The position numbers were made by a program, and so were the translations under genes. From Streptomyces niphimycinicus (GTDB lineage Bacteria; Actinomycetota; Actinomycetes; Streptomycetales; Streptomycetaceae), in assembly GCF_018883605.1 (NCBI RefSeq), contig NZ_JAHLEM010000196.1, positions 1-37,672 on the forward strand: a stretch of DNA of 37,672 nt, written 5' to 3'. Positions 1-6,111 of this stretch are shown here, one piece after another. The first letter of the stretch is position 1; each line of letters opens with the position of its first letter. The notes beneath the pieces are model-generated. The model made no database searches and was not told where the DNA came from. It saw only the letters and a program-made list of their open reading frames with translations.

Positions 1-481
1 CCGGCGGGGCGGGCTGCGGGGGCGCGGGCCGCGGCCGGGTGGTGATGGGGGGCAGGGCGACGGGCTGCCGGGCGGACCGGGGCGCCGAACGCTCGGAGTC
101 GTGCCGGTGGCGCTGGTGCTGACGGTGGGTCGGCGCGTACTCGTACCCGTACCCGTACTCGTACGCGTCGTCGCGCCGCTCATGCGATCCGGAGGGCCCC
201 GAACGCCCCTCCGGCGTGTGCTTCGGCTGCCGGCCGAACGCCTCGGTGGCGACGGGATGCCCGGGGATCAGCGTCTGCGGCGCGAACGGCGTACCGCCCG
301 CGTAGCCCAATCCCAGGACCGCCGAATAGCCGAGGCAGGCGGCCCCCGCGACTACGCCCACATGACGTACGAATCGGCCACGGCGCCCGGAGAGGTCCAC
401 GAACACGGGCCCCTTCCGGGCCACGTCAGCGCGGAGGGGACGCGAAGGCGCGCGCTCGGCCACATCTGACTGAGGATCCAT
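1..481 (-). CDS. Membrane-anchored protein of unknown function, 3' end cut by the window edge
   Basis: An open minus-strand frame runs from an ATG at 481 to the left edge (160 codons, no stop). The N-terminus has a basic stretch (GRRGRFVRH, about residues 32-40), then one hydrophobic helix (about 41-65), then a Pro/Arg/His-rich region with a Tyr-Glu-Tyr-Gly run from a short DNA repeat near 139-170. A short cytoplasmic head, a single membrane segment and an extended linker suggest a surface protein whose main domain lies outside the window. From memory, similar N-termini occur in Streptomyces proteins near polysaccharide deacetylase/glycosyltransferase genes; this is not proven here. It is divergent from the GH18 gene across 166 bp. 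No clear ribosome binding site precedes the ATG, so the start is uncertain. Confidence 0.6.
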   Translation of the reverse strand, partial: MDPQSDVAERAPSRPLRADVARKGPVFVDLSGRRGRFVRHVGVVAGAACLGYSAVLGLGYAGGTPFAPQTLIPGHPVATEAFGRQPKHTPEGRSGPSGSHERRDDAYEYGYGYEYAPTHRQHQRHRHDSERSAPRSARQPVALPPITTRPRPAPPQPAPP

Positions 482-647
482 ACGGAAGAGGCTAATGCAG
501 AAAATACGACATGCGACATATAAGTCAAACATGCGGTGTGTCATAGTTCAGTAGGCTTCACGGAATATGCGAGGTTTGGCGAGGAGAACGGCTCGGGCGG
601 CGCAGCCCCCGGCGCCTCGTACCGGACCGCAAGAAGGAGCCAGAGCC

Positions 648-1745
648 ATGAGGGCCAGCCCCCGCATGAGCGGAATCGCCGTGGCCGGCGCGGTGGTCTG
701 CGCCACCATCGCCGTATGGGCGGGACACCACAAGCAGCCGCCCGAGCCGCACGCAGCGCCCTCACAGCCGCAGGCGTCGCAGCCCTCAGCGGCGGCACGG
801 TCGCCCGCCGAGTTCGTGCCGTACGTCAACGCCTGGTCGGACTCGGGGTACGACATGGCCGCCGCGGCCGGGCGCGGGGTCAAGGAGTTCACCCTGGGCT
901 TCGTCGTCGCGGGCGACGGCTGCACCCCGGCGTGGGACGGCGGCACCTCGCTCGACGACGAGGCGCTGGAGGCCCGGGTCGAGGGCGTCCGCCGGGCGGG
1001 CGGCGACGTACGGATCTCCTTCGGCGGCGCCGAGGGCACCGAGCTGGCCACCGTCTGCACCGACGTCCCCGAACTCGCCTCCGCCTACGCCGAGGTGATC
1101 GAGCGATACCAGGCGCACCGGATCGACTTCGACCTCGAGGGCGAGGCGCTCGCCAACACCGAGGCGGCGGCCCGCCGCGCCCAGGCGCTCGCGCTGATCC
1201 AGCGCACCCACGAGGGCCTGAACATCTCCTTCACCCTGCCCGCCATGCCCGACGGGCCGACCGCCGAGAGCGTCGCCCAGTTGGAGGCCGCCAAACAGGA
1301 GGGGGTCATCCTCTCGACCATCAACATCATGGCGATGAACTACAGCGGGGACCATACGGGCGACATGGGCGACTACGCCGTCCAGGCGGCCACCGCCGCG
1401 CAGGCCCGGATCCGCGAGGTGCTCGGCATGTCCGACGCCGCCGCCTGGAAGGTGCTCGCGGTGACACCGATGATCGGGGTCAACGACGTCACCGGCGAGA
1501 CCTTCACGCTGGAGGACGCGTCCAGGCTGGCGCGGTTCGCCGCGGAGAAGGGGATCGGACGGCTGTCGATGTGGTCCGCCGAACGCGACCAGCCGTGCAC
1601 CCCGGAAATGACCCGGTCCGCCACCCCCACGGCCCCCACCGACGGTGCCGCGGGCCCCGGGACGACCGAGAGCGTCGTCCCCAACACCCGTTGCAGCGGC
1701 GTCACCCAACGCCCCGGCGCCTTCGAGGCGGCGCTGAGGGGGTGA
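648..1745 (+). CDS. Secreted GH18 chitinase-like protein
   Basis: This 365-aa protein has a basic N-terminus and one hydrophobic segment (about residues 7-25), fitting a signal peptide or anchor. No lipobox is present because the Cys follows Val-Val. The rest reads as a GH18 barrel of the type seen in Pyrococcus ChiA-like chitinases: a conserved FxLGFV strand, a GG.VRISFGG strand, the catalytic D160-x-D162-x-E164 motif with E164 as the expected acid/base, then MAMNY and a late W in the substrate groove. The ATG at 648 is chosen because AAGGAG lies 8 nt upstream; the open frame extends to 567 without a better site. The likely role is cleavage of beta-1,4-GlcNAc polymers outside the cell. A hairpin terminator follows. 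I see no separate chitin-binding domain. Confidence 0.82.
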   Translation: MRASPRMSGIAVAGAVVCATIAVWAGHHKQPPEPHAAPSQPQASQPSAAARSPAEFVPYVNAWSDSGYDMAAAAGRGVKEFTLGFVVAGDGCTPAWDGGTSLDDEALEARVEGVRRAGGDVRISFGGAEGTELATVCTDVPELASAYAEVIERYQAHRIDFDLEGEALANTEAAARRAQALALIQRTHEGLNISFTLPAMPDGPTAESVAQLEAAKQEGVILSTINIMAMNYSGDHTGDMGDYAVQAATAAQARIREVLGMSDAAAWKVLAVTPMIGVNDVTGETFTLEDASRLARFAAEKGIGRLSMWSAERDQPCTPEMTRSATPTAPTDGAAGPGTTESVVPNTRCSGVTQRPGAFEAALRG

Positions 1746-1763
1746 GGGGCTCCGTGAACGCGT

Positions 1764-1798
1764 AGGGGCCGGGGCGGCAAGATGCCGCCCCGGCCCCT
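1764..1798 (+). terminator. Rho-independent-type hairpin after the GH18 gene
   Basis: A perfect 16-bp GC-rich stem (1764-1779 with 1783-1798) closes a 3-nt loop, 18 bp after the GH18 stop codon. There is no strong U-tract, which is common for terminators in high-GC actinobacteria. Confidence 0.75.
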
Positions 1799-1852
1799 GC
1801 TCAAGGCTGTGTCAGGGCACGACGACCGGAGTCGCTGGGGGACCGCCCGTCC

Positions 1853-1870
1853 CTCGCCCTCCGGGGCGAG
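1853..1870 (-). terminator. Short hairpin after the minus-strand small-gene operon
   Basis: A 7-bp stem (1853-1859 with 1864-1870) lies just past the stop of the 72-aa gene ending at 1879. Position and GC content fit a weak terminator for that operon. Confidence 0.4.
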
Positions 1871-1878
1871 CGGCCCTC

Positions 1879-2097
1879 TCAGGAGCGCTTGAATCGGTTC
1901 GGGTTGTTGTGTTCACGGTGGCGAGGGCACTGGCATGGTGGCCATGCCTGCCCCAGCCCGTAGGTATCGCTCTTCTCCCCGACCAGGACGGTCACCATCG
2001 CGTGCCGTGCTGTGACGATTCCATCGCGCGCCATGGTGTAGACGCGCATGGTCATCGTCGGCCGTTCGCCCCGGTCGGGTGGGTTATCGGCGTTCAC
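1879..2097 (-). CDS. Small protein with C-terminal CxC motif, unknown function
   Basis: This 72-aa protein is the last gene of a three-gene minus-strand operon. Its ATG overlaps the stop of the gene before it (ATGA at 2097-2094), so translation is probably coupled. An internal ATG (residue 15, start of MTMRVYTM) could also be used. The N-terminal half reads as a short beta-rich stretch and the C-terminus has WPPCQCPRHREH, a Cys/His cluster that could bind a metal. Similar short proteins are common in Streptomyces next to XRE/DUF397 genes; I know of no assigned function. Confidence 0.6.
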   Translation of the reverse strand: MNADNPPDRGERPTMTMRVYTMARDGIVTARHAMVTVLVGEKSDTYGLGQAWPPCQCPRHREHNNPNRFKRS

Positions 2098-2423
2098 CGA
2101 GCGCGCTTTCCTTCAGCCGGCGCGAGGAGCTGGAGCACGCTGCGCAGGCTCCGTTTCACCGCCCCCAGGTGGTAGGCCAACTCTTCCGGCGCGGCGGTGC
2201 TCAGTTGGAGTGATTCGGCCCCTGCCAGGGTCTGTCCGGCCACGATCACCACCGCGCTCTCAAGGCCCTCACGGGTGGGCTTACCGGCCGTGACGCAGGC
2301 AGGGCACAGACCCGAGTGCGGGTCGGCGGGGTCATGGGGCCCGAAAACCCCGGGGGTGGCACACAGAGCGCACCCGGGCCCCAGGGGGGAAGGTGAGGGC
2401 GCGGTCCGGGTATTGACGATCAC
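2094..2423 (-). CDS. Small protein with two CxxC pairs (zinc-ribbon-like), unknown function
   Basis: This is the middle gene of the operon, 109 aa from a GTG at 2423 that overlaps the stop of the upstream gene (GTGA). An ATG at 2453 is in frame but deeper inside the neighbour. The N-terminal part has CALC and, about 20 residues on, CPAC, the spacing of a small zinc ribbon. The C-terminal half is a predicted amphipathic helical region rich in Leu/Ala (about residues 55-100). Metal binding is inferred from the two CxxC pairs; partner and function are unknown. Confidence 0.6.
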   Translation of the reverse strand: MIVNTRTAPSPSPLGPGCALCATPGVFGPHDPADPHSGLCPACVTAGKPTREGLESAVVIVAGQTLAGAESLQLSTAAPEELAYHLGAVKRSLRSVLQLLAPAEGKRAR

Positions 2424-2773
2424 CGGATGACCACCATGCCGTGCGGGGCACACACCAACTCCACGCGGGGGATGACGCCGACCCGCCGCTGTTCGTGCCG
2501 TTGCTCATGGGCCACCACGTAGGGCCGTACTGAGGAGGGTTCCTGGTCGTACAGCGGCGGGGCCGCTGTACACAATTCGGGAGGGGGCAAGTCGCTGTTC
2601 GGGCTTGCAGCCACCGGTTGGGCCCTGGCGGCGGAGTCCATGTCTCCCGCCTCGGGCCGCGAGATGCCCGCGCGCGGCGCGAGAGGCATCGCCCCGGACC
2701 GATGACGGCCGCGCGGCCGTAAGGCGAGAAACGCACTCACCCATGCGGAGAACCAATGGATAGGGTTGTTCAT
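2420..2773 (-). CDS. Small Pro/Arg-rich protein, first gene of the operon
   Basis: This 117-aa frame starts at an ATG 10 nt after AGGAG. The N-terminus (MNNPIHWFSAWVSAFLALR) is an amphipathic or membrane-contacting helix followed by a basic RPRGRHR patch; the middle is Ala/Pro-rich and the end is a short hydrophobic strand. Another ATG 8 nt upstream is in a different frame (from 2852) and closer to the same Shine-Dalgarno, so the frame choice depends on coupling to the next gene. It is divergent from the XRE gene across 151 bp. No function is assigned. Confidence 0.5.
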   Translation of the reverse strand: MNNPIHWFSAWVSAFLALRPRGRHRSGAMPLAPRAGISRPEAGDMDSAARAQPVAASPNSDLPPPELCTAAPPLYDQEPSSVRPYVVAHEQRHEQRRVGVIPRVELVCAPHGMVVIR

Positions 2774-2880
2774 TGTTCATCAGCTCCTGTGAGGCTGTTG
2801 GGCCACGCCCCCGGACGCAGCCACGTCGCGGGGGTCTGCCTTTCTGACACAAGCGTGGCGCAACTCACGTACGCTCAGGT

Positions 2881-2903
2881 GAGGTTCATATCCCGAGGTT
2901 CAT
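2881..2903 (+). promoter_or_regulatory. Direct repeat before the XRE gene, possible operator
   Basis: The 9-mer GAGGTTCAT occurs at 2881-2889 and again at 2895-2903, a 14-bp period, ending 21 bp before the XRE start. Autoregulation by the XRE protein is a reasonable guess from position only. Confidence 0.4.
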
Positions 2904-2924
2904 TTGGGGAAATGGGGACGGCAC

Positions 2925-3767
2925 ATGGCGGCACGGCCACGCGAACTCACGCCTGACCGATCCGCCCGACACTTGTTCGGGGCGAAGATGCGTGCCCACC
3001 GAGAGCGTGCGGACATGAGTCTTGAGCGGTTGAAGGATGTCGTGATGGTGAGCACAAGCCACCTGTCCCGCATCGAGACGGCCGACGCCATGCCCCCGCC
3101 CGACCTGCCCAAGCGGCTGGACGCCGCCTTTGGCACGGACGGGATCTTTGAAGAGCTGTACGGGCTTGTCCGCCGAGAGGTCCATCCCGACCAGTTTCGG
3201 CGGCGGATGGAACTTGAGGCGCAAGCGCGGCTCATCGAGGAGTACGGCGGTCAAATTGTGCCGGGGCTTGTGCAGACCGAGGGCTACGCCCGCGCCCTGT
3301 TCGAAACGTTCGACCCCAAAGCCGCGCCGGAAAAGATCGAGGAGTTGGTTACCGCTCGAATGAGTCGGCAAACTTTATTGAGCACTGATTCTCCGCCCGA
3401 TATCTCACTGATCCTTGATGAGGCAGTCCTAAGACGGCCATTTGGCGGGCCGACCGTGATGCACGCGCAGCTTTCTCGTCTGGTTGACCTGACGTTGACT
3501 CCCACGAGCGTGGTTCAGATTCTACCGTTCGAACATGGTGGACATGCTCTGGTAGGTGGAACGCTGACGTTGATGACTCTCGACAACGGTGCTCGCGTAG
3601 CCTACGAGGAGAGCATTTCTACGGGGACGTTACTGGAGGACCTTGCAGCGGTCTCGGCGCGGCAGCGGGCCTATGATCTGCTGAGAGCCAGCGCTCTGTC
3701 GCCGAGTGACACGTCGACTTTCATCCGATCCCTTATGGAGGTAGTATCCGATGAGTGCCATACCTGA
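2925..3767 (+). CDS. XRE-family regulator with DUF5753 (WhiJ/Scr1-like)
   Basis: This 280-aa protein has an N-terminal helix-turn-helix (about residues 15-75, including SLERLKDVV..STSHLSRIE) and a long C-terminal DUF5753 domain (about 95-275), marked by the IVPGLVQTEGYARAL signature. This is the architecture of WhiJ and of Scr1 in the Scr1-Scr2 pair of S. coelicolor. The ATG at 2925 is chosen over a TTG at 2904 because GGGGACGG precedes it. It overlaps the DUF397 gene by 17 bp, so the two are co-expressed. A TTA codon at 3375-3377 would make translation depend on the bldA tRNA. Base composition is visibly less GC-rich than in the core genes. In known pairs the XRE protein binds DNA and works with the DUF397 partner; target genes here are unknown. 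Confidence 0.9.
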   Translation: MAARPRELTPDRSARHLFGAKMRAHRERADMSLERLKDVVMVSTSHLSRIETADAMPPPDLPKRLDAAFGTDGIFEELYGLVRREVHPDQFRRRMELEAQARLIEEYGGQIVPGLVQTEGYARALFETFDPKAAPEKIEELVTARMSRQTLLSTDSPPDISLILDEAVLRRPFGGPTVMHAQLSRLVDLTLTPTSVVQILPFEHGGHALVGGTLTLMTLDNGARVAYEESISTGTLLEDLAAVSARQRAYDLLRASALSPSDTSTFIRSLMEVVSDECHT

Positions 3768-3972
3768 CCGATCCGGTACCGAGTGGGTGAAATCCAGCTA
3801 CAGTGGCAACGGGGGCGGTAGTTGTGTCGTGTGGGCACCTAGCCTCGCGTCTGCTGGCATCGTTCCCGTACGGGATAGTAAGGACCCGCAGGGTCCGGCG
3901 TTGAACTTCCCGGTGTCGTCCTGGTCATCGTTCATATCGGCAGTTAAGAGCGGGCAGTTGCCAGCAGCCTGA
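3751..3972 (+). CDS. DUF397 small partner protein (Scr2/BldB-like)
   Basis: This 73-aa protein carries the classic DUF397 pattern: W.KSSYSG.GG.CV near the start, VRDSK in the middle and a terminal W..F...V..G.L. It starts at an ATG inside the end of the XRE gene, preceded by GGAGG. DUF397 proteins are small partners of XRE/DUF5753 regulators; the Scr1-Scr2 pair activates antibiotic production, and toxin-antitoxin-like behaviour has been suggested for such pairs. Membership rests on the motif and the pairing. A hairpin terminator follows. Confidence 0.9.
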   Translation: MSAIPDRSGTEWVKSSYSGNGGGSCVVWAPSLASAGIVPVRDSKDPQGPALNFPVSSWSSFISAVKSGQLPAA

Positions 3973-3997
3973 TCGTCCCTGACGAAACATCAGAATT

Positions 3998-4025
3998 ACG
4001 GCCCCGGCCACTCGGCGGGGGCCGT
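3998..4025 (+). terminator. Hairpin terminator after XRE-DUF397
   Basis: An 8-bp stem (3998-4005 with 4018-4025) surrounds a 12-nt loop, 26 bp after the DUF397 stop. Confidence 0.55.
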
Positions 4026-4200
4026 TGCGTTCTCCACCGGTCCGGCGCGCATTCCACGACACTGCACCCGCCCAGCGTGTGGCATGCCTTCTCGTGACTG
4101 CGAAGGAAACTCGTCCCAGACGGTGCGGCCCCTGCCATCTGTCACCGGGGGAAGCAGACGACAGGGCCCGATTCAGCCAACCGCTGGGGCTGTCATGGGT

Positions 4201-4386
4201 TCACTTGCCGTCACCTTCCTGTGGGGTGGGCTCTCGGGGAGCCTCCGGAGGCATTGGGCCTCCGTCGTGCTTCCCACCATCTGCCTGAACGGTTACCAGG
4301 TCACGCGGGTGCCGGAACGGAATTCCACGCCAGCCTTCGGCGTCGGGCACGCGTGTCTCGTACTTGTCGACGGCCGCAGAATTCAT
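4201..4386 (-). CDS. Small hydrophilic protein, unknown function
   Basis: This 61-aa frame starts at an ATG 8 nt after AGGAG; the longer open frame to 4479 lacks a good start. The sequence is hydrophilic with a central RIPFRHP-like strand (WRGIPFRHPRDLVTV) and a Pro/Gly/Asp-rich tail. It is the last candidate in the minus-strand run of small genes between 5191 and 4201, separated from the previous one by about 157 bp. No family is recognised. Confidence 0.5.
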   Translation of the reverse strand: MNSAAVDKYETRVPDAEGWRGIPFRHPRDLVTVQADGGKHDGGPMPPEAPREPTPQEGDGK

Positions 4387-4543
4387 CTGCCAGTCTCCTC
4401 TTTCGCGCAGGGCCATGCCGCCGTACCGTCGATGGCATGGCCTGTGGTCCGCAGGGGGATTCCGCTGCGGATTGGTCACCCGTTCCGGCGGCTGGACCTG
4501 TCCGGGGTTTCCAACCGCCGGGGCGGGAGTTCGTGGGTGGTGC

Positions 4544-4627
4544 TTAGGGGCCTCCGGCTGCGCCTCCGCTCCCTTCGGGAGCGCTCACCTGTCCGGGACG
4601 CTTGCTCAGCCGGATCTCTTTCGCCAC
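4544..4627 (-). CDS. Possible 27-aa peptide
   Basis: A 27-codon frame starts at a GTG with GAGAGGGG 5 nt upstream, 11 bp after the stop of the hydrophobic mini-ORF before it. The N-terminus is basic (AKEIRLSKRPG) and the rest is Gly/Ala-rich. Support is the strong Shine-Dalgarno and its place in the run of small genes; there is no homology evidence and it may not be translated. Confidence 0.3.
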   Translation of the reverse strand: MAKEIRLSKRPGQVSAPEGSGGAAGGP

Positions 4628-4638
4628 TGATTCCCCTC

Positions 4639-4725
4639 TCAGATCTTCCCCGTGGCAGCGAGCGTGATGAGCGCGGAGCACGCCACGTAAACGGCCGGAT
4701 GGAACCGTGACACGCGAATGGTCAT
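4639..4725 (-). CDS. Possible 28-aa hydrophobic (membrane) peptide
   Basis: A 28-codon frame from an ATG at 4725 (or GTG at 4713) lies 17 bp after the 83-aa gene. After a short basic head it has one hydrophobic stretch of about 17 residues (AVYVACSALITLAATG), enough for a membrane helix. The ribosome binding site is weak, so translation may depend on read-on from the gene before it. This is a candidate only. Confidence 0.3.
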   Translation of the reverse strand: MTIRVSRFHPAVYVACSALITLAATGKI

Positions 4726-4742
4726 GCGACCATGCCCGGCCC

Positions 4743-4994
4743 TCATGACTGCTCACTGTGTAGCGGCTCCGCGCGGGTGACGCGGGCATGGTCGGTCACG
4801 AAGCGCCGGAAGAGGTCATGACCCGTACGGCCGGTATGGCGAAGGCACCATTCCTGAGCCGCTTCCGGGTCTTCCTGAGGGCCCGATTCCTCATCGCAGC
4901 CGGGCGTTGCGCAGAAGGCTTCGAAGGTCACTCCGCCCTCAGGGTCATGCCGGATTGTGTGGTTCACGAACCGATAGACAGCGCGCGTAGTCAC
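4743..4994 (-). CDS. Small Cys/His protein, possibly DUF7848-like
   Basis: This 83-aa protein starts at a GTG (4994) that overlaps the preceding gene's stop (GTGA), with GGAAGGG upstream. The fold reads as a short beta hairpin (VYRFVNHTI) followed by FEAFCATPGC and then EWCLRHTGRTGH: three Cys and two His at spacings that suggest a zinc site. The resemblance to the actinobacterial DUF7848 family is from memory and uncertain. Such proteins are usually found beside XRE/DUF397 genes, as here. Confidence 0.65.
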   Translation of the reverse strand: MTTRAVYRFVNHTIRHDPEGGVTFEAFCATPGCDEESGPQEDPEAAQEWCLRHTGRTGHDLFRRFVTDHARVTRAEPLHSEQS

Positions 4995-5191
4995 TGGTGC
5001 CCTTCCGGGTGCCGACGCATGTAGACGTTGCAATCGGTCACGGTGGTCATGTCGCCACCCGCGCGGGCACGGTCACGCACGTTGGCAAGCTCTGTGCAGC
5101 CGGGGCAGCCCTCAACCGGCGCGGGCTCCAACTCGTCAGTCTTCAACGGAAGTTGCACCGGGTCACTCGGGTAGGTCTTCGCTTCGCTCAC
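4991..5191 (-). CDS. Small CxxC protein, first gene of the second small-gene operon
   Basis: This 66-aa protein starts at a GTG preceded by AGGGGGTTGGAC. It has a Pro/Glu-rich start, then CPGC, a basic helix (ELANVRDRARAGGD) and a final DCNVYMRRHPEGH. The CxxC plus later Cys and His could form one metal site. Its stop overlaps the next start by 4 bp. It is divergent from the 84-aa/DUF6879/XRE operon across 178 bp. No function is known. Confidence 0.65.
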   Translation of the reverse strand: MSEAKTYPSDPVQLPLKTDELEPAPVEGCPGCTELANVRDRARAGGDMTTVTDCNVYMRRHPEGHQ

Positions 5192-5261
5192 GTCCAACCC
5201 CCTGCATCGCTTCCTGTCAGATGAGCAGTCAACGACTGTCAGTGCGCTCCGCTCTACAGGT

Positions 5262-5277
5262 TTGCACGAACTTGCAC
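5262..5277 (+). promoter_or_regulatory. TTGCAC direct repeat in the divergent small-gene region
   Basis: TTGCAC occurs at 5262-5267 and 5272-5277, exactly 10 bp apart, so both copies face the same side of the helix. A nearby CAGTC-AAC-GACTG dyad (5226-5238) and a repeated CTGTCAG (5214-5220, 5236-5242) add to the density. These are candidate binding sites for the XRE regulator downstream. Confidence 0.4.
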
Positions 5278-5369
5278 GCCGATTCATGGCAGGTGGTCTT
5301 GACTGCCCACGCTGTAGCGGGAGGATGGCTGTGCAAGGTCAGGCAAACCATGCACGGAAAGAGGCTGAC

Positions 5370-5624
5370 ATGGCGCTACGGTTCGTCGGGATTGACCCGA
5401 ACACCGATCATGACCACTGCCCTACCGTCTGGGCTGACGAAGAAGCGGGAGAACTGGTAATCCAGGGCTGGAAGGCAAGCCCTGAACTCCGCGCAGCCTG
5501 TGAGTCGGACACTCCGGCCAACGGAACGATCCCGGACAGCGAAGAAATCATCAGGATCCCGGCGCGTATGGTGCCGATTATCCGGAAAGCGTGCGATGCA
5601 GTTGAGCCTTCCGCCGTTCAGTGA
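5370..5624 (+). CDS. Small acidic protein paired with DUF6879, unknown function
   Basis: This 84-aa protein starts at an ATG after AAAGAGG; the frame is open to 5262 without a better site. It reads as FVGIDPNT..CPTVW, an acidic loop, LVIQGW, then SEEIIRIPARMVPIIRKAC, a small alpha/beta protein. Its end overlaps the DUF6879 start by 29 bp, so the two are translationally linked. I have seen this type only next to DUF6879/XRE genes, but no role has been assigned that I know of. Confidence 0.75.
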   Translation: MALRFVGIDPNTDHDHCPTVWADEEAGELVIQGWKASPELRAACESDTPANGTIPDSEEIIRIPARMVPIIRKACDAVEPSAVQ

Positions 5625-6111
5625 GCTACTGGCCAACACCCGCGAATCCGCCATTCATCTGGAAATGCGGGATGACTATGGCACTAACTCGCGACTAGAA
5701 GCATGGCAGCGCGGCGAACGTGTTGATTGGAGCGACCGCGAATCCTGGTGGCACCCGTTCCACCAAGCCATTGCGGACGCTGTTGCCCGGGGCGTGGGTA
5801 TTCGGCGGGCACGCGTGGTGTCGGAGCCTGTCAGCGAATACATCCGCTGGGAGCACGACGCGACGCAAGGCAACATTGCCGCTGGGGAAGAAGTCCGGTG
5901 GCTCCCACGGAGTCAGGCAGTGGGCTTCCTGGTACCCGCTAACGACTTCTGGTTGTTCGACGGAAACCTTCTCCGCCTACATCACTTCGCGGGGGATGGA
6001 AGCCACGTCACGGATGAGCTCAGCGGGGATGTCGAGACGGTGAAACTCTGCGCTGACGCGTTTGAGAGCATCTGGCAGCGAGCAACCCCGCACAGCGAAT
6101 ACATCATCTGA
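5596..6111 (+). CDS. DUF6879 family protein
   Basis: This 171-aa protein matches the DUF6879 pattern: F..LL....SA.HLEMRD.Y, a central HP....I...V.RGV...RARVVSEP.S.YIRWEH, then V.WLPR..A..L..P.NDFWLFD and a C-terminal W..A..H..Y. The ATG at 5596 follows GGAAAG. The XRE gene begins directly after its stop (TGAGTG). DUF6879 takes the place that DUF397 holds in the pair at 2925-3972, which suggests an equivalent partner role for an XRE/DUF5753 protein. The activity is unknown. Confidence 0.85.
   Translation: MQLSLPPFSELLANTRESAIHLEMRDDYGTNSRLEAWQRGERVDWSDRESWWHPFHQAIADAVARGVGIRRARVVSEPVSEYIRWEHDATQGNIAAGEEVRWLPRSQAVGFLVPANDFWLFDGNLLRLHHFAGDGSHVTDELSGDVETVKLCADAFESIWQRATPHSEYII

Noticed and set aside
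2505..2852. A 115-codon minus-strand frame overlapping the 117-aa gene in another frame
   Set aside because: The other frame ends exactly at the GTGA link to the next gene, and its start begins like known Streptomyces small proteins. The choice is not certain.
4084..4710. A 208-codon plus-strand frame across the small-gene operon
   Set aside because: No Shine-Dalgarno and no family resemblance; the minus-strand frames have better starts and overlaps.
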